Made by a program: the position numbers and the translations under genes. DNA of 64,000 nt. It comes from CAYJXJ01 sp964374095 (lineage in GTDB: Bacteria; Elusimicrobiota; Elusimicrobia; UBA1565; UBA9628). The notes beneath the pieces are model-generated. The model saw only the letters and a program-made list of their open reading frames with translations, was not told where the DNA came from and searched no databases. The DNA lies in contig CAYJXJ010000001.1 in the NCBI GenBank assembly GCA_964374095.1, forward strand, positions 1 through 64,000, in the 5' to 3' direction. This document shows, piece after piece, positions 24,874-33,629 of this stretch. Positions within the stretch are counted from its first letter, which is position 1. Each line of letters opens with the position of its first letter.

Positions 24874-26159
24874 CGTCCGCGATTGGCGGTCTTTCTCCGC
24901 TCCCGGAGGGGACCGGCGAAGACTCCCCGCGCGTCGACCGCGACGCCTTCGACGAGCCCAAGTGCTTCGACATTCTCCTCAACTACGCCTGCAACGCCAA
25001 GTGCCTCTTCTGCTCCCAGGACTTCGACTGGCGCAAGGAGCCCAATGAGCGGATGGCCTTCGAGACCGCGGTGGAGAAGATGTATATCTCCTACAAAAAC
25101 GGCTACCGCCGGTTGGGATTTACCGGGGGCGAGCCCACGATCCGGCCCGAGCTTCCCAAGCTCATCGCCCTGGCCCGCAAGATGGGCTACACCTATGTCC
25201 GGATTCAAACCAACGGCGTGCGCATCGCGGATTTCGACTACGTCAAGACCCTGGCCGACGCGGGCCTGACCTTCGTCAAGTACTCCATCCACGGCCACAC
25301 CGCGGAGCTTCATGACAAGCTCGTCGAGGTTCCGGGCGCCTTCGACAAATGCCTCAAGTCGATAGAGAACCTTAAGAAACTGCGGGTCGGCATCGGCGTC
25401 AACATCGTGCTCAACGAATGGAACTACCGCCACCTCGTCGAGTTCTACGAGCTCTTCCTGCTCAAGCTCCAGCTCTCGAACTTCGTCATCATCGCCCCGC
25501 TCTATGAGGGCAATATGACCAAGAACGTCCCCCAGATGGGGGCGCGCCTGCGCGACATGGCGCCCTACATCCGCAAGGCCTACGAGGTCTTCACCAAGAT
25601 CAATTTCCCCAAGCCGCCGCTGCTTCTGCACTTCACCCCCTGCGTCCTTCCGGGCTATGAACAGCAGATGCTCGGCTGGTCGGCCTTCAACACCATGGTC
25701 GTCAACCCTCGGGGAGAGATGCGCGACTTGGACCAGACCGCGCAGCTCCACACCATCAAGACCGAGGACTGCGGGCGCTGCGTCTACAACGACCGCTGCA
25801 TCGGCTTCGACAAGTCCTACTCGCGCTACTTCGGGACTTCGGAGATTCAGCCCATCCTGAGCGTCCCGGAGCGCTACGACGCCCACCTGCAGAGGGAAAG
25901 CCACGAGGGCCGCGGCGGCGTGTTGAGCGACAACGAGCAGTGCGTTCTTGAAGTCCTGGGCCGCAAGAGCCCGCTCACGACCAGGCAATTTCTGGCCATC
26001 GCCGAGGACATCCCCCTCTGCAAGGATTGCAAGGACGAGAACGCGGTGATCAACGCCGCCGAGACCCTCATCAAGATGGGGCTCATCGAGCGGCAATTCC
26101 TCAAGGGGCGCTACGTCTGGTCGCTCAAGAAGGTCCCCGCGGAGGCCGCGGCGCGATGA
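24870..26159 (+). CDS. Radical SAM enzyme 2 with C-terminal winged-helix-like domain
   Basis: A 429-residue enzyme with CNAKCLFC at C41, C45 and C48. GFTGGEPTIRPELPKLI is the SAM-binding loop, RIQTNGVRIADFDY follows, and KYSIHGHTAELHDKLVEVPG is the shared family block. CGRCVYNDRC at about 310-319 is the C-x2-C-x5-C auxiliary triplet, followed by IGFDKSYSRYFGTSEIQP. Unlike its neighbours it continues with an extra domain (about residues 350-425; SDNEQCVLEVLGRKSPLTTR to GLIERQFLKGRYVWSL) resembling a winged helix, perhaps a leader-peptide or partner-binding module. It recalls HxsC-type enzymes in general layout, but this is not certain. Confidence 0.85.
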   Translation: MTSAIGGLSPLPEGTGEDSPRVDRDAFDEPKCFDILLNYACNAKCLFCSQDFDWRKEPNERMAFETAVEKMYISYKNGYRRLGFTGGEPTIRPELPKLIALARKMGYTYVRIQTNGVRIADFDYVKTLADAGLTFVKYSIHGHTAELHDKLVEVPGAFDKCLKSIENLKKLRVGIGVNIVLNEWNYRHLVEFYELFLLKLQLSNFVIIAPLYEGNMTKNVPQMGARLRDMAPYIRKAYEVFTKINFPKPPLLLHFTPCVLPGYEQQMLGWSAFNTMVVNPRGEMRDLDQTAQLHTIKTEDCGRCVYNDRCIGFDKSYSRYFGTSEIQPILSVPERYDAHLQRESHEGRGGVLSDNEQCVLEVLGRKSPLTTRQFLAIAEDIPLCKDCKDENAVINAAETLIKMGLIERQFLKGRYVWSLKKVPAEAAAR

Positions 26160-27193
26160 GCGACCCCGCGCAGGCCGGCGCTTTGGTTCCCGGGATGACG
26201 CCCGCGACCGTGGGGGCGTCGCGTCCCGGCCGGATTCAGAAGCTGGTCTTGTTCACCGGGTTTTCCTGCAACAGCCGCTGCCACTTCTGCATCGACTTGA
26301 ACAAACGCGACCTTCCCGACAAGTCCACCCGCCAGATCATCTCCGAGATGGTTCAGGCCCGGGGCCAGGGGGTCGAATACCTCGAGCTGATCGGGGGAGA
26401 GACGACGGTCCGGGGGGATTTTCTCCCGATAGTCGCCAAGGCCAAAGGCCTCGGCTTCCGGGACATCGTGGTCGTGACCAACGGGCGCATGCTCTCCTAT
26501 CCCGAGTTCGCGCGGCGGACCGTGGCGGCCGGGGTGACCGACCTGATCTTCTCGATCCACGGGCACGACGCCAAGCTCCATGACGAGCTGACCTACGCCC
26601 CGGGGGCCTTCGACGAGCTCCTGCGCGGCATCGAGAACGTCCGCGCCCTGGGTTTCAAGCGGGTTTTCGCCAACTGCACCGTGGTCAAGCAGAACATGCG
26701 CCGATTGCCCGACATCGGCCGGCTTTTCGCCAAGCTCGACATTCACCACGTCGAATTCATCTTCGTCGACCCCACCTACGGCGGGGCTTACACCAATTTC
26801 AAGGGCCTCGTCCCCAAGATCGCGGATGCCGCTCCCTACATGCGCGAGGCCCTCGACGTGGGCCGCGCCTGGGGCACGCGCAACTGGTGCGTGCGCTACG
26901 TCCCGCTCTGCCATTTCACCGACTACCTCGATCAGGTCAGCGAGATCCGCGAGGTCGAGCTCTTCCGCACGAGGCATTGGGCTCCGGATTTCAAGAACGA
27001 CGACGTGGGACCCTCGCGCATGGCCGCGGGGCGGGCCAAGACTTCGGCGTGCGAGGGCTGCGCGATTTACGACCGCTGCGAGGGCCTGTGGAAGGAATAC
27101 ATCCGCCACTACGGAGACCGGGAGCTTTCGCCCGTGGCCCAGGCGCCGCATATCCCCAGCGTTTTCGAGCTGGAGGCCGGGAACCATGCCTGA
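26156..27193 (+). CDS. Radical SAM enzyme 3
   Basis: A 345-residue enzyme with CNSRCHFC at C38, C42 and C45. LELIGGETTVRGDFLPIV is the GGE loop, VVVTNGRMLSYPEFARRT follows, and FSIHGHDAKLHDELTYAPG is the shared block. The C-terminal CEGCAIYDRCEGLWKEYIRH carries the C-x2-C-x5-C triplet with the recurring Y-x3-YG tail. The ATG overlaps the stop of radical SAM 2. Close similarity in layout to enzymes 2 and the TPR fusion suggests expansion by duplication, with each copy perhaps acting on a different residue or target. Confidence 0.85.
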   Translation: MSDPAQAGALVPGMTPATVGASRPGRIQKLVLFTGFSCNSRCHFCIDLNKRDLPDKSTRQIISEMVQARGQGVEYLELIGGETTVRGDFLPIVAKAKGLGFRDIVVVTNGRMLSYPEFARRTVAAGVTDLIFSIHGHDAKLHDELTYAPGAFDELLRGIENVRALGFKRVFANCTVVKQNMRRLPDIGRLFAKLDIHHVEFIFVDPTYGGAYTNFKGLVPKIADAAPYMREALDVGRAWGTRNWCVRYVPLCHFTDYLDQVSEIREVELFRTRHWAPDFKNDDVGPSRMAAGRAKTSACEGCAIYDRCEGLWKEYIRHYGDRELSPVAQAPHIPSVFELEAGNHA

Positions 27194-28142
27194 TTTCCCG
27201 CTCTGGCCGCAATGCAACATCGCCTGCGTGTTCTGCTCCAATCCCGTGGAGGGCTACCGGAACACCACCGAGCAGTACTCCTTCGACAAGCTCCAGCGCA
27301 AGCTCGCCGAGTACAAGCAGGGCCTGCGGACCTTCGTGAAATTCGACGAGGTCCGCGACTACTTCAACCTGACGGGGGGCGAGCCGACCCTGCATCCGGA
27401 ATTCCTGCGGGTGCTGGCCATGATCCGCACCGAGTTCCCAACGACGCTGATCCGTTTGCTCAGCAACGGCCGGATGTTCGCCTATCCTGATTTCGCCCGC
27501 CGGACCTGCGGGATCGCGGGGCACCCCTTCGAGATCGCCGTGCCCATGTTCGGGGGAGAAGCCAAGGCCCACGAGGGCATATCGCGGACTCCCGGCAGCT
27601 TCGCCCAGACCACCGCGGGCCTGCGCCACCTTGAGCGGCACCGCCTGCCGGGGCAGCGGATCGAGATCCGCATCATCGTGACCCGCGTGCAATGCCGGGT
27701 GCTCGACGGTCTCCTGGACTTGCTGGCGCGGGAATTCTCCTGGGTGGACCGGGTCGTATTTCTCTTTGAGGAAATCGAGGGCTTCGCGGAACACTATCGG
27801 GGGGCGCTGGGGATGCCGATGTCGGAGGCCGCGGCGGCCATCGACCGGAACTGGGAGACCCTGCAGGCCTTCAAAGAATTCAGACTTTATCACTGGGCGC
27901 TCTGCACCGTGCCGACCCGCCTCTGGCCCCATGTCTGGAACACGCTCGCCGATTTCAAGGTCACCTTCCTCGACGGTTGCCGGACCAGCTGCCGCTACCG
28001 CCGGCAATGCGTGGGGGTGCACCGGAGCTACCTCAAGCACATGGGGGCTTCCGATATCGCGCCGATCGTCGCGCCGCGCCCCGCGCGGTTCAGCGGGGAC
28101 CGCTACCACCCCTTCGAGTCCCTCGATGCCGTCCCCGCGTAG
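27186..28142 (+). CDS. Radical SAM enzyme 4
   Basis: A 318-residue enzyme with CNIACVFC at C10, C14 and C17. FNLTGGEPTLHPEFLRVL and RLLSNGRMFAYPDFARRT follow; the S-x-HG block is altered to VPMFGGEAKAHEGISRTPG. The C-terminal triplet is C-x3-C-x5-C (CRTSCRYRRQC), then VGVHRSYLKHMGASDIAP. It overlaps the gene before it by 8 bases and the HxsD-like gene after it by 17 bases. It is the most divergent of the set. Substrate unknown. Confidence 0.84.
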   Translation: MPDFPLWPQCNIACVFCSNPVEGYRNTTEQYSFDKLQRKLAEYKQGLRTFVKFDEVRDYFNLTGGEPTLHPEFLRVLAMIRTEFPTTLIRLLSNGRMFAYPDFARRTCGIAGHPFEIAVPMFGGEAKAHEGISRTPGSFAQTTAGLRHLERHRLPGQRIEIRIIVTRVQCRVLDGLLDLLAREFSWVDRVVFLFEEIEGFAEHYRGALGMPMSEAAAAIDRNWETLQAFKEFRLYHWALCTVPTRLWPHVWNTLADFKVTFLDGCRTSCRYRRQCVGVHRSYLKHMGASDIAPIVAPRPARFSGDRYHPFESLDAVPA

Positions 28143-28554
28143 AGATCGGACCGCGGTCCGGGTCGCCGTCCACCATGCCGCCCCGCTCCCCTTCCTGGGC
28201 GCGGCTTACGCTCTGACCGAGCGCGCCTACGTTCAACTCTCCCGGAAGGGCCGCTCGTGGGCAGCGGTTCTGACACCCAAATCCGGTTTCCCCGCGCTTG
28301 GCCTGGCCGATTCATTCGCCCGCGAGTACGCCAATCAGCGGCTGCGCTGGAACTTGGCTCGCGCCGGGCTCCCGGCGCGGGCCGCGGCCCTGGCTCTGGC
28401 GGGCCAGGCCCCCCGGGACGATGGAGCGGCGGGGACTCCAACGCTGGACCCCGCTGACCGCGAGCGCCTGGAATGCCTCCTGGCCGAAGGTCCGGTCGAG
28501 GATGCGCTCGCGATCCGGACTCCCTGGGATCAATTGCGGGGTTCGAAATCATGA
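28126..28554 (+). CDS. HxsD-like protein 1
   Basis: A 142-residue soluble protein. The segment LPFLGAAYALTERAYVQLSR, then an alternating strand (WAAVLTPKSG) and a helix (FAREYANQRLRWNLARAG) fit the short HxsD family of His-Xaa-Ser systems, whose function is unknown but which always travels with the HxsB/HxsC radical SAM enzymes. The partial protein at the window end (63658) shares [FI]LGAAY-x-LT[DE]RA. The start lies inside the end of radical SAM 4 and the stop overlaps the next gene. A leader-binding or adaptor role is inference. Confidence 0.7.
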   Translation: MPSPRRDRTAVRVAVHHAAPLPFLGAAYALTERAYVQLSRKGRSWAAVLTPKSGFPALGLADSFAREYANQRLRWNLARAGLPARAAALALAGQAPRDDGAAGTPTLDPADRERLECLLAEGPVEDALAIRTPWDQLRGSKS

Positions 28555-28946
28555 CGGCCCCGGCTCGTCGCGAGCGGCTGCTCTTGGACAAGGGGGTCTA
28601 TCCCCTGGAGAGCCTGCGGGCCGCGGCCGCGGCGCTGGAGGGCAGGGCCGAGATGAGCCTCAACGAGGAGGGACGGAACTGGCGCGTGGAGCTGCGTTCG
28701 CGGTCTCAGACGGCCGCGGGCGGGGAATTCCTCAACGAGACCCTCAGCCACCTCTACCGGCAGAAGGTGGTGCGCTTCAACCGGGACCTCTCCGGCGCCC
28801 TGCTCGCGCGTGCCCTCGACCGCGGTTTGCTGCAGGGGACTCCGGATCCGCTGGAACAGCTTGAACCCCAGGTTCGCGCCGACCGGCAGGAAGAGACCCG
28901 GCGGCTGATGGAAAGCGCCCGACGCGGGCCACCATGTCCCGACTGA
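28551..28946 (+). CDS. HxsD-like protein 2
   Basis: A 131-residue protein with the same outline as HxsD: LLLDKGVYPLESLRAAAAAL, a strand pair (AEMSLNEEGRNWRVELRS), then a helix FLNETLSHLYRQKVVRFNR and SGALLARAL. Similarity to HxsD-like protein 1 is distant but the order strand-helix-strand-helix and spacing agree. It is joined by overlaps to the genes on both sides, and sits directly before the HxsB-like gene, the normal neighbour of HxsD. Confidence 0.6.
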   Translation: MTAPARRERLLLDKGVYPLESLRAAAAALEGRAEMSLNEEGRNWRVELRSRSQTAAGGEFLNETLSHLYRQKVVRFNRDLSGALLARALDRGLLQGTPDPLEQLEPQVRADRQEETRRLMESARRGPPCPD

Positions 28947-30142
28947 CGCTGCTGGAGCCGCCCCTGCCGCGCCCGGCGCCCGCGGCCGGGGGACATCTCT
29001 TCCGCCGCCTAGGGGGCCGGGTGCTCATGGGGGATCACTCGGGGGCTTGGGCGCTCTGGGACGAAAAGACCTATCGGGAGTGGGTCTTGGGCCGGGGGGC
29101 CGCGCCCGATGGATTTGATCCCGCGTCGGCCGGGGCGAGGCTGGCCAAAGCGAGCCTCTTGGCCTGGACCGGGCCGTCCACGCATATTCTCGTGGCCGCG
29201 GAGGACGGCTCCGTCATGGAGCCCGAGACTGCGCGCGAGGCCGTGGACTTCGCCTCCGGCGCCTCCTCCCCGCGGCTGTCCTTTGAGATCGTCGCGCCGG
29301 ACTTAGGCTCCGCCTGGCCCACGGTCTGGCTGGCGGTGGAATACGTGCAGAGGCGCGCGGAATGGTCCAAGCGGCCGGCCCGCCTGACCGTGCGCTGCGA
29401 GCAGATCCCGTCCCCCAGCCAGGCCGGTTATCTGGAGTCGCGCGGCGTGGACCTGCGGCTGGCTCTGTCGGCCGACGCGCCGCCCAAGCGCCTGCCTTCC
29501 CGGCAGGCAGCGCGGGTCATTCTGTCGGTCGGTCGGGGGGCCGCCGACCCCGGCGGCTGGGTCCGGGAACTCGCGGCCGCGGGGGTGCGCTCCGTGCTTC
29601 TTGAGCCCCCCGAGCCCCTCACGATAAGGGGCCTGGCGGCATTCATGCAATTTTGGCGGGACGCTCTGGAGGCCATGTTGGCCTTGCCGGAGGGCGGGTT
29701 GCGCGAGGAGCGCGCCGCGGCCCTGCTCGGCGGCCGGCGCTGGGAGATCCCCGGTTTGGATATCATCGCCGAACTCGCCTACGCGCCCGACGGGCGGATT
29801 CTGTCGAGCGAGCGGGCCGCTCTCGCCGGCGGCCGGGTGGCTAAGAGCCTCTGCGTGGGGGAGGTCGGGGTGTCGCGGTTCGCGGATCTGCGCAAGAACT
29901 CCGCGGTGCTCGCCTGCCTCTCCCAGGCTCTGGCCGAGACCCAGCCTCTCTGCCAGCAATGCGTCTACGGACCCCGTTGCGCGGTGGGGGCGTCGCGCCA
30001 TCTCCAACAGCAGGGAACGCCGTGGGGGCAGACGCCCTCAAGCCTCGGGTGTTCCCTGCACATGGCGATTCTCGATCTCCTCTTTGAACGGCTCGGCGGC
30101 GCCCACCCCGCCGGCCTGGAGAGTTGGGGGGAGCCGGCGTGA
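28934..30142 (+). CDS. HxsB-like protein lacking the radical SAM cysteines (pseudoenzyme)
   Basis: A 402-residue protein matching HxsB from end to end. LFRRLGGRVLMGDHSGAW is the N-terminal domain. STHILVAAEDGSVMEPETAR is where HxsB has THILV, then CxxxCxxC, then M-x-x-E-TA; here the Cys loop is missing. SPRLSFEIVAPDLGSAWP stands where the FEFQGGEP loop is expected, so the SAM-binding GGE is also gone. The C-terminal part is kept: CQQCVYGPRC (C340, C343, C349), the QQQGTPWGQTPSSLGC stretch and HMAILDLLFERL. It should fold as a partial barrel with an auxiliary cluster but not cleave SAM, perhaps as a scaffold for the active enzymes. Family comparison is from memory. Confidence 0.72.
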   Translation: MSRLTLLEPPLPRPAPAAGGHLFRRLGGRVLMGDHSGAWALWDEKTYREWVLGRGAAPDGFDPASAGARLAKASLLAWTGPSTHILVAAEDGSVMEPETAREAVDFASGASSPRLSFEIVAPDLGSAWPTVWLAVEYVQRRAEWSKRPARLTVRCEQIPSPSQAGYLESRGVDLRLALSADAPPKRLPSRQAARVILSVGRGAADPGGWVRELAAAGVRSVLLEPPEPLTIRGLAAFMQFWRDALEAMLALPEGGLREERAAALLGGRRWEIPGLDIIAELAYAPDGRILSSERAALAGGRVAKSLCVGEVGVSRFADLRKNSAVLACLSQALAETQPLCQQCVYGPRCAVGASRHLQQQGTPWGQTPSSLGCSLHMAILDLLFERLGGAHPAGLESWGEPA

Positions 30143-31737
30143 GCCGCGGGATGGGATCGCCCGAAAGGCGGGAGCTTGCGCGCCGGGCTCCCTTTGCGCG
30201 GGGACTCTGGCCGAGCCGTCTGACCGAACTCTATGATTTCGTCGGGGAACAGGACCTCATCGGCTGCCGGGTCCGTCGCCACGTCTTGGCGCCCGGGTCC
30301 CACCGCCGCGTGCGCTCGGCCTTGGGGAAGGTCGCTCCGGGTCCCCGCCGTGAGTGGCTTCTGGGCTACGCGGCCCTTTGCGCCGGACGTTACGCCCTGG
30401 CCCTCAAGCACCTCGCCGGCGCCCAAGTCCTGCCCCGGGCCCGGTTGCTTAAGGCCGCGGCGTACTGGCTGCGCGGCGACCGGGAGCGATCGCGGCGGTG
30501 GCTCCCGCAGGCTCTCGCGGCGGCCGATGCCGCCGTCGGGGCTTGCGGCCCCACGCGCGAGGCCCTGCTCCTCCGGGCCCAAATCCGGTTTGAGTTCGAG
30601 GACAACGCCGGCGGGCTGGCCGACCTCGGCAAAATACTGAGGGCCGATCCGATGGATTTGCGCGCGCGCATCGGACGCGCCGAGGTGCTCGGGGATCTCT
30701 ACGATTACGCGGGCGCCTGCCGCGAGATGGCCAAGGTCCTCGCGGCTCGTCCCGGCGCGTGGTGGGCGCTGGCCCAGCGGGGCCGTCTGCGCGGCATGTG
30801 CGGCAAGCCGGAGGGTGCCTTGCGGGACTTAGGCGCCGCCATCGCGCGGCGTCCCGCGTGCGGCGCCCTCTATTCTTGGAGAGCCGAGGTGCTGCGCCGC
30901 GTGGGGCGCCACGGCGAAGCCCTCGCCGATTGTTCAGAAGCGATCCGCCGGGACCCGGGCTACGCCTTCAGCTGGGAGCTGCGCGGTCGCCTGCGGCTGG
31001 CGCGGGGAGAACCCCGACCGGCGCTTGGCGACCTATCCCGGGCCTGCCTTCTGGACCCTTCGCACCAGATGGCCTTCGCCTGGCGGGCTCAGGCCCGCTT
31101 GGAGCTGGGACTTTCCAAGGGCGCCTGGGAGGATCTCGACCGGGTGTTTCCCATGGATCCCGGGGGATTCTGGATCGCGACCGGCCCGGACCGCCAGGGG
31201 GCGCTGCGCCAAGACATCGAGGCCGCGCTCGCGCGCCGGCCGCGCGATCCATGGGCCCGGCTGCTGCGGGGGCGCTGGCATGCGCTCGCGGGCCGCTGGG
31301 CTGGGGCGCTGGGGGATTTGACGAGCGGCGTGCGCCTGGCGGAGGGGCGCGACCCGAAAGCTTCGGCCGCGGGGCGGCGCTGGCGCGGGTGGGTGCTCGG
31401 TCGGCTCGGGCGCGGCTGGGCGGCTGAGGCGGAACTGGGCCTTGCCGCCAAGCTCGACGCGCGGGACCGCCAGGCGCGGTGTTGGCGGGCGCAGGTGTTG
31501 GCCTCCCTCGGCCGCGGCCGGGAGGCCATGGAGGAGTACCGCCGCGGCCTTAACGGCCCGACCCCCGCCTTCCTAGAGGGCTACCTGGGACGGGCGGACC
31601 TTCACATGCGCGCCCGGCGTTGGGACTTGGCGGCCGCCGATTATCAGACCGCGCTCATCTGCGACGCGCGCAGCGCCGCCGCCCGCAATGGGCTTGCCCA
31701 GGCCCAACGCCGCGCTCGGCGGGAGGGGGCGCTGTGA
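30139..31737 (+). CDS. TPR protein of the maturation operon
   Basis: A 532-residue cytoplasmic protein, no signal peptide. About thirteen TPR-like units with a recurring W-R-G/A-x start (WALAQRGRLRGMCGKPEGAL, YSWRAEVLRRVGRHGEALAD, WELRGRLRLARGEPRPALGD). The row is broken once by a non-TPR insert, FPMDPGGFWIATGPDRQGAL, that recurs in the two larger TPR proteins. The N-terminus (LTELYDFVGEQDLIGCRVRR) resembles the start of the 38744 protein. GTG start overlapping the HxsB-like stop (GTGA). Probably a protein-binding scaffold. Confidence 0.8.
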   Translation: MSRGMGSPERRELARRAPFARGLWPSRLTELYDFVGEQDLIGCRVRRHVLAPGSHRRVRSALGKVAPGPRREWLLGYAALCAGRYALALKHLAGAQVLPRARLLKAAAYWLRGDRERSRRWLPQALAAADAAVGACGPTREALLLRAQIRFEFEDNAGGLADLGKILRADPMDLRARIGRAEVLGDLYDYAGACREMAKVLAARPGAWWALAQRGRLRGMCGKPEGALRDLGAAIARRPACGALYSWRAEVLRRVGRHGEALADCSEAIRRDPGYAFSWELRGRLRLARGEPRPALGDLSRACLLDPSHQMAFAWRAQARLELGLSKGAWEDLDRVFPMDPGGFWIATGPDRQGALRQDIEAALARRPRDPWARLLRGRWHALAGRWAGALGDLTSGVRLAEGRDPKASAAGRRWRGWVLGRLGRGWAAEAELGLAAKLDARDRQARCWRAQVLASLGRGREAMEEYRRGLNGPTPAFLEGYLGRADLHMRARRWDLAAADYQTALICDARSAAARNGLAQAQRRARREGAL

Positions 31738-33629
31738 CGGCCCGCGTCGCGCGGCCCGAGTTGGCCTGGGGCGCCGCCTGCCGAGACGACCTCGCCCCGC
31801 TGCGGCGGCGGTGCGCGCGCAAACCCCGCGACGGCCGCTTGTGGGCATGGCGGGGCAAGGCCGCCGAGGAATCGGGATGCCCCGAGGAAGCCCGGGAGTG
31901 CTATGAACGCGCCGCCGCACTCAGCCCCCAGAGCGGTTGGATCAGGGCCCTGCGCGGGAGGGTCTGGCACGAGCGCGGCGACCCCCGTGGTTTGGAGGAG
32001 CTGATTCTCGCCGCGCGGTTGGCGCCGGATTTCGCTCCCTGCCGGGCGTGGCTGGGCGCGGCGCTGCGCGGCGCGGGACGCCATCAGGAGGCCGAGGCCG
32101 AATTATCCCGGGCCCTGGAATTGATGCCGTGCTATGAAGTCGCCCACGCCGAGCTCGCGCGCCTGCGCGGGGATCAGGACCGTTGGGAGGAGGCCGCGGA
32201 GTCATTGGCGCGGGCCTTCGAGGGTACGCCCAAGTTCACCTGGGAACGGTTCTGGAGCCTGCCGCCGCGGCCCGGAGGATTTCATACCAAGGCTTGGGCG
32301 GCCTGGTGGGAGTTGCGCCGCGGCAGAGTCGCGGCGGCCGAGGGGGTGCTCGGCGCCGAGACTCCCGGTGAGCCATCTTTCCTTGGCTACATTCGGGCCG
32401 AGGCCCGCGCCGCCGCCGGCGGGATGTCGGAAGCGATCGCCGCCCTTGAGCCCCTGGCCCGCGCGTGCCCCGGGCCGACGTACCGGGCCGCGACGGGTCT
32501 GCTGCGGCTGAAGGCGGGCGACCCGGCGGGAGCGGCGCGAGACCTGGCCGCCGCGCTTGGCCGCAACGGAGCCGAGGCGCCATGGCTGTGCGGCTTGGGC
32601 GAGGCCCGACTGCGCCAAGGACGGACCTTGCAGGGCCGGCGGCATTTAGAGAGGGCGCTCGAGCTGGATCCGAACTACGCGCGGGCCCAGGAGCTTCTCG
32701 GCCGGCGTCTGGCCCCCGGAACTCGGGTGCTCGACGTCTTCCTTAATTATGCCTGCCAGGCCAAGTGTCCTTTCTGCTTCAACCCGCCCCTGACTCCGGA
32801 GCTCATCGGCTGGAAGCTCCCTTTCGAGCGCCTCGCCGCCGAGCTTGTCAAGGGCCGGGGCGCGGATTTCGAGGGAGTGACTTTTTCGGGAGGGGAGGTC
32901 ACGCTGCTCAAAGAACTGCCGCGCCTCCTGCGCTTGGCGCGGCGGGCCCGCTACGCCCATATCGGCATCATCACCAACGGGCTGCGCCTGGCCGATGCGT
33001 CCTACGCCGACGAGCTCGTCGACGCCGGCCTCAACTTCGCATGCGTCTCGGTCCACGGTCCCGACGCGGCCCTTCACGACCGTATGGTCCGCGTCCCCGG
33101 GGCATTCGAGAAGGTCCTAGCCGCCATGGGGCAGTTGCAGCGGCGCGGGGTGCCGTTGGTGCTCAACTATGTTTTGACGCGAGAGAACGCGGCCGCCGCC
33201 GCAGCCTTTGTGGAGCGCTTCGTGGGGACCCCGGGTTTGGCGGAGATCCAGCTCTACTTCCCGCATTACGACGGGCTCATGGCCGAGCATGCCGACACGT
33301 TGGGCTTGCGCTTATCGGAGGCGGCAGGTCCCATGCGGCGGGCGCTCTCGGCGGCGCGACGGTCGGGAGCCGAGGGGAAGGTCCACGCCTACAACATGCC
33401 TCCCTGCGCCCTTCCCCAAGAGCTGGCGCTCCTGCGCAATTGGGAGGCGGAGCCCGAAAGCCTGCTTCTCGACCCGGCCGCCGCGTCGGGCGCGGCGCTG
33501 CGCCAGGAGAGCCGCGGGCGGGTGCGGACCGAGGCGTGCTCACGCTGCGGCGTCGGGGAGCGCTGCCTGGGTTTTGAGAGCGCCTACGCCCGGCGTTATG
33601 GCACCGCGGAAATGAAGCCTCTTCGATGA
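31734..33629 (+). CDS. Fusion of TPR repeats and a radical SAM domain
   Basis: A 631-residue protein. Residues 1 to about 335 are TPR-like (for example WAWRGKAAEESGCPEEAREC, RALRGRVWHERGDPRGLEEL). The radical SAM domain follows with CQAKCPFC at C341, C345 and C348, TFSGGEVTLLKELPRLLRL, IITNGLRLADASYADELVDA, VSVHGPDAALHDRMVRVPG and the C-terminal CSRCGVGERCLGFESAYARR triplet, so the catalytic part is a close relative of radical SAM enzyme 2. The TPR part physically links the enzyme family to the TPR scaffolds on both sides. GTG start and both ends overlap the neighbours. Confidence 0.85.
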   Translation: MTARVARPELAWGAACRDDLAPLRRRCARKPRDGRLWAWRGKAAEESGCPEEARECYERAAALSPQSGWIRALRGRVWHERGDPRGLEELILAARLAPDFAPCRAWLGAALRGAGRHQEAEAELSRALELMPCYEVAHAELARLRGDQDRWEEAAESLARAFEGTPKFTWERFWSLPPRPGGFHTKAWAAWWELRRGRVAAAEGVLGAETPGEPSFLGYIRAEARAAAGGMSEAIAALEPLARACPGPTYRAATGLLRLKAGDPAGAARDLAAALGRNGAEAPWLCGLGEARLRQGRTLQGRRHLERALELDPNYARAQELLGRRLAPGTRVLDVFLNYACQAKCPFCFNPPLTPELIGWKLPFERLAAELVKGRGADFEGVTFSGGEVTLLKELPRLLRLARRARYAHIGIITNGLRLADASYADELVDAGLNFACVSVHGPDAALHDRMVRVPGAFEKVLAAMGQLQRRGVPLVLNYVLTRENAAAAAAFVERFVGTPGLAEIQLYFPHYDGLMAEHADTLGLRLSEAAGPMRRALSAARRSGAEGKVHAYNMPPCALPQELALLRNWEAEPESLLLDPAAASGAALRQESRGRVRTEACSRCGVGERCLGFESAYARRYGTAEMKPLR

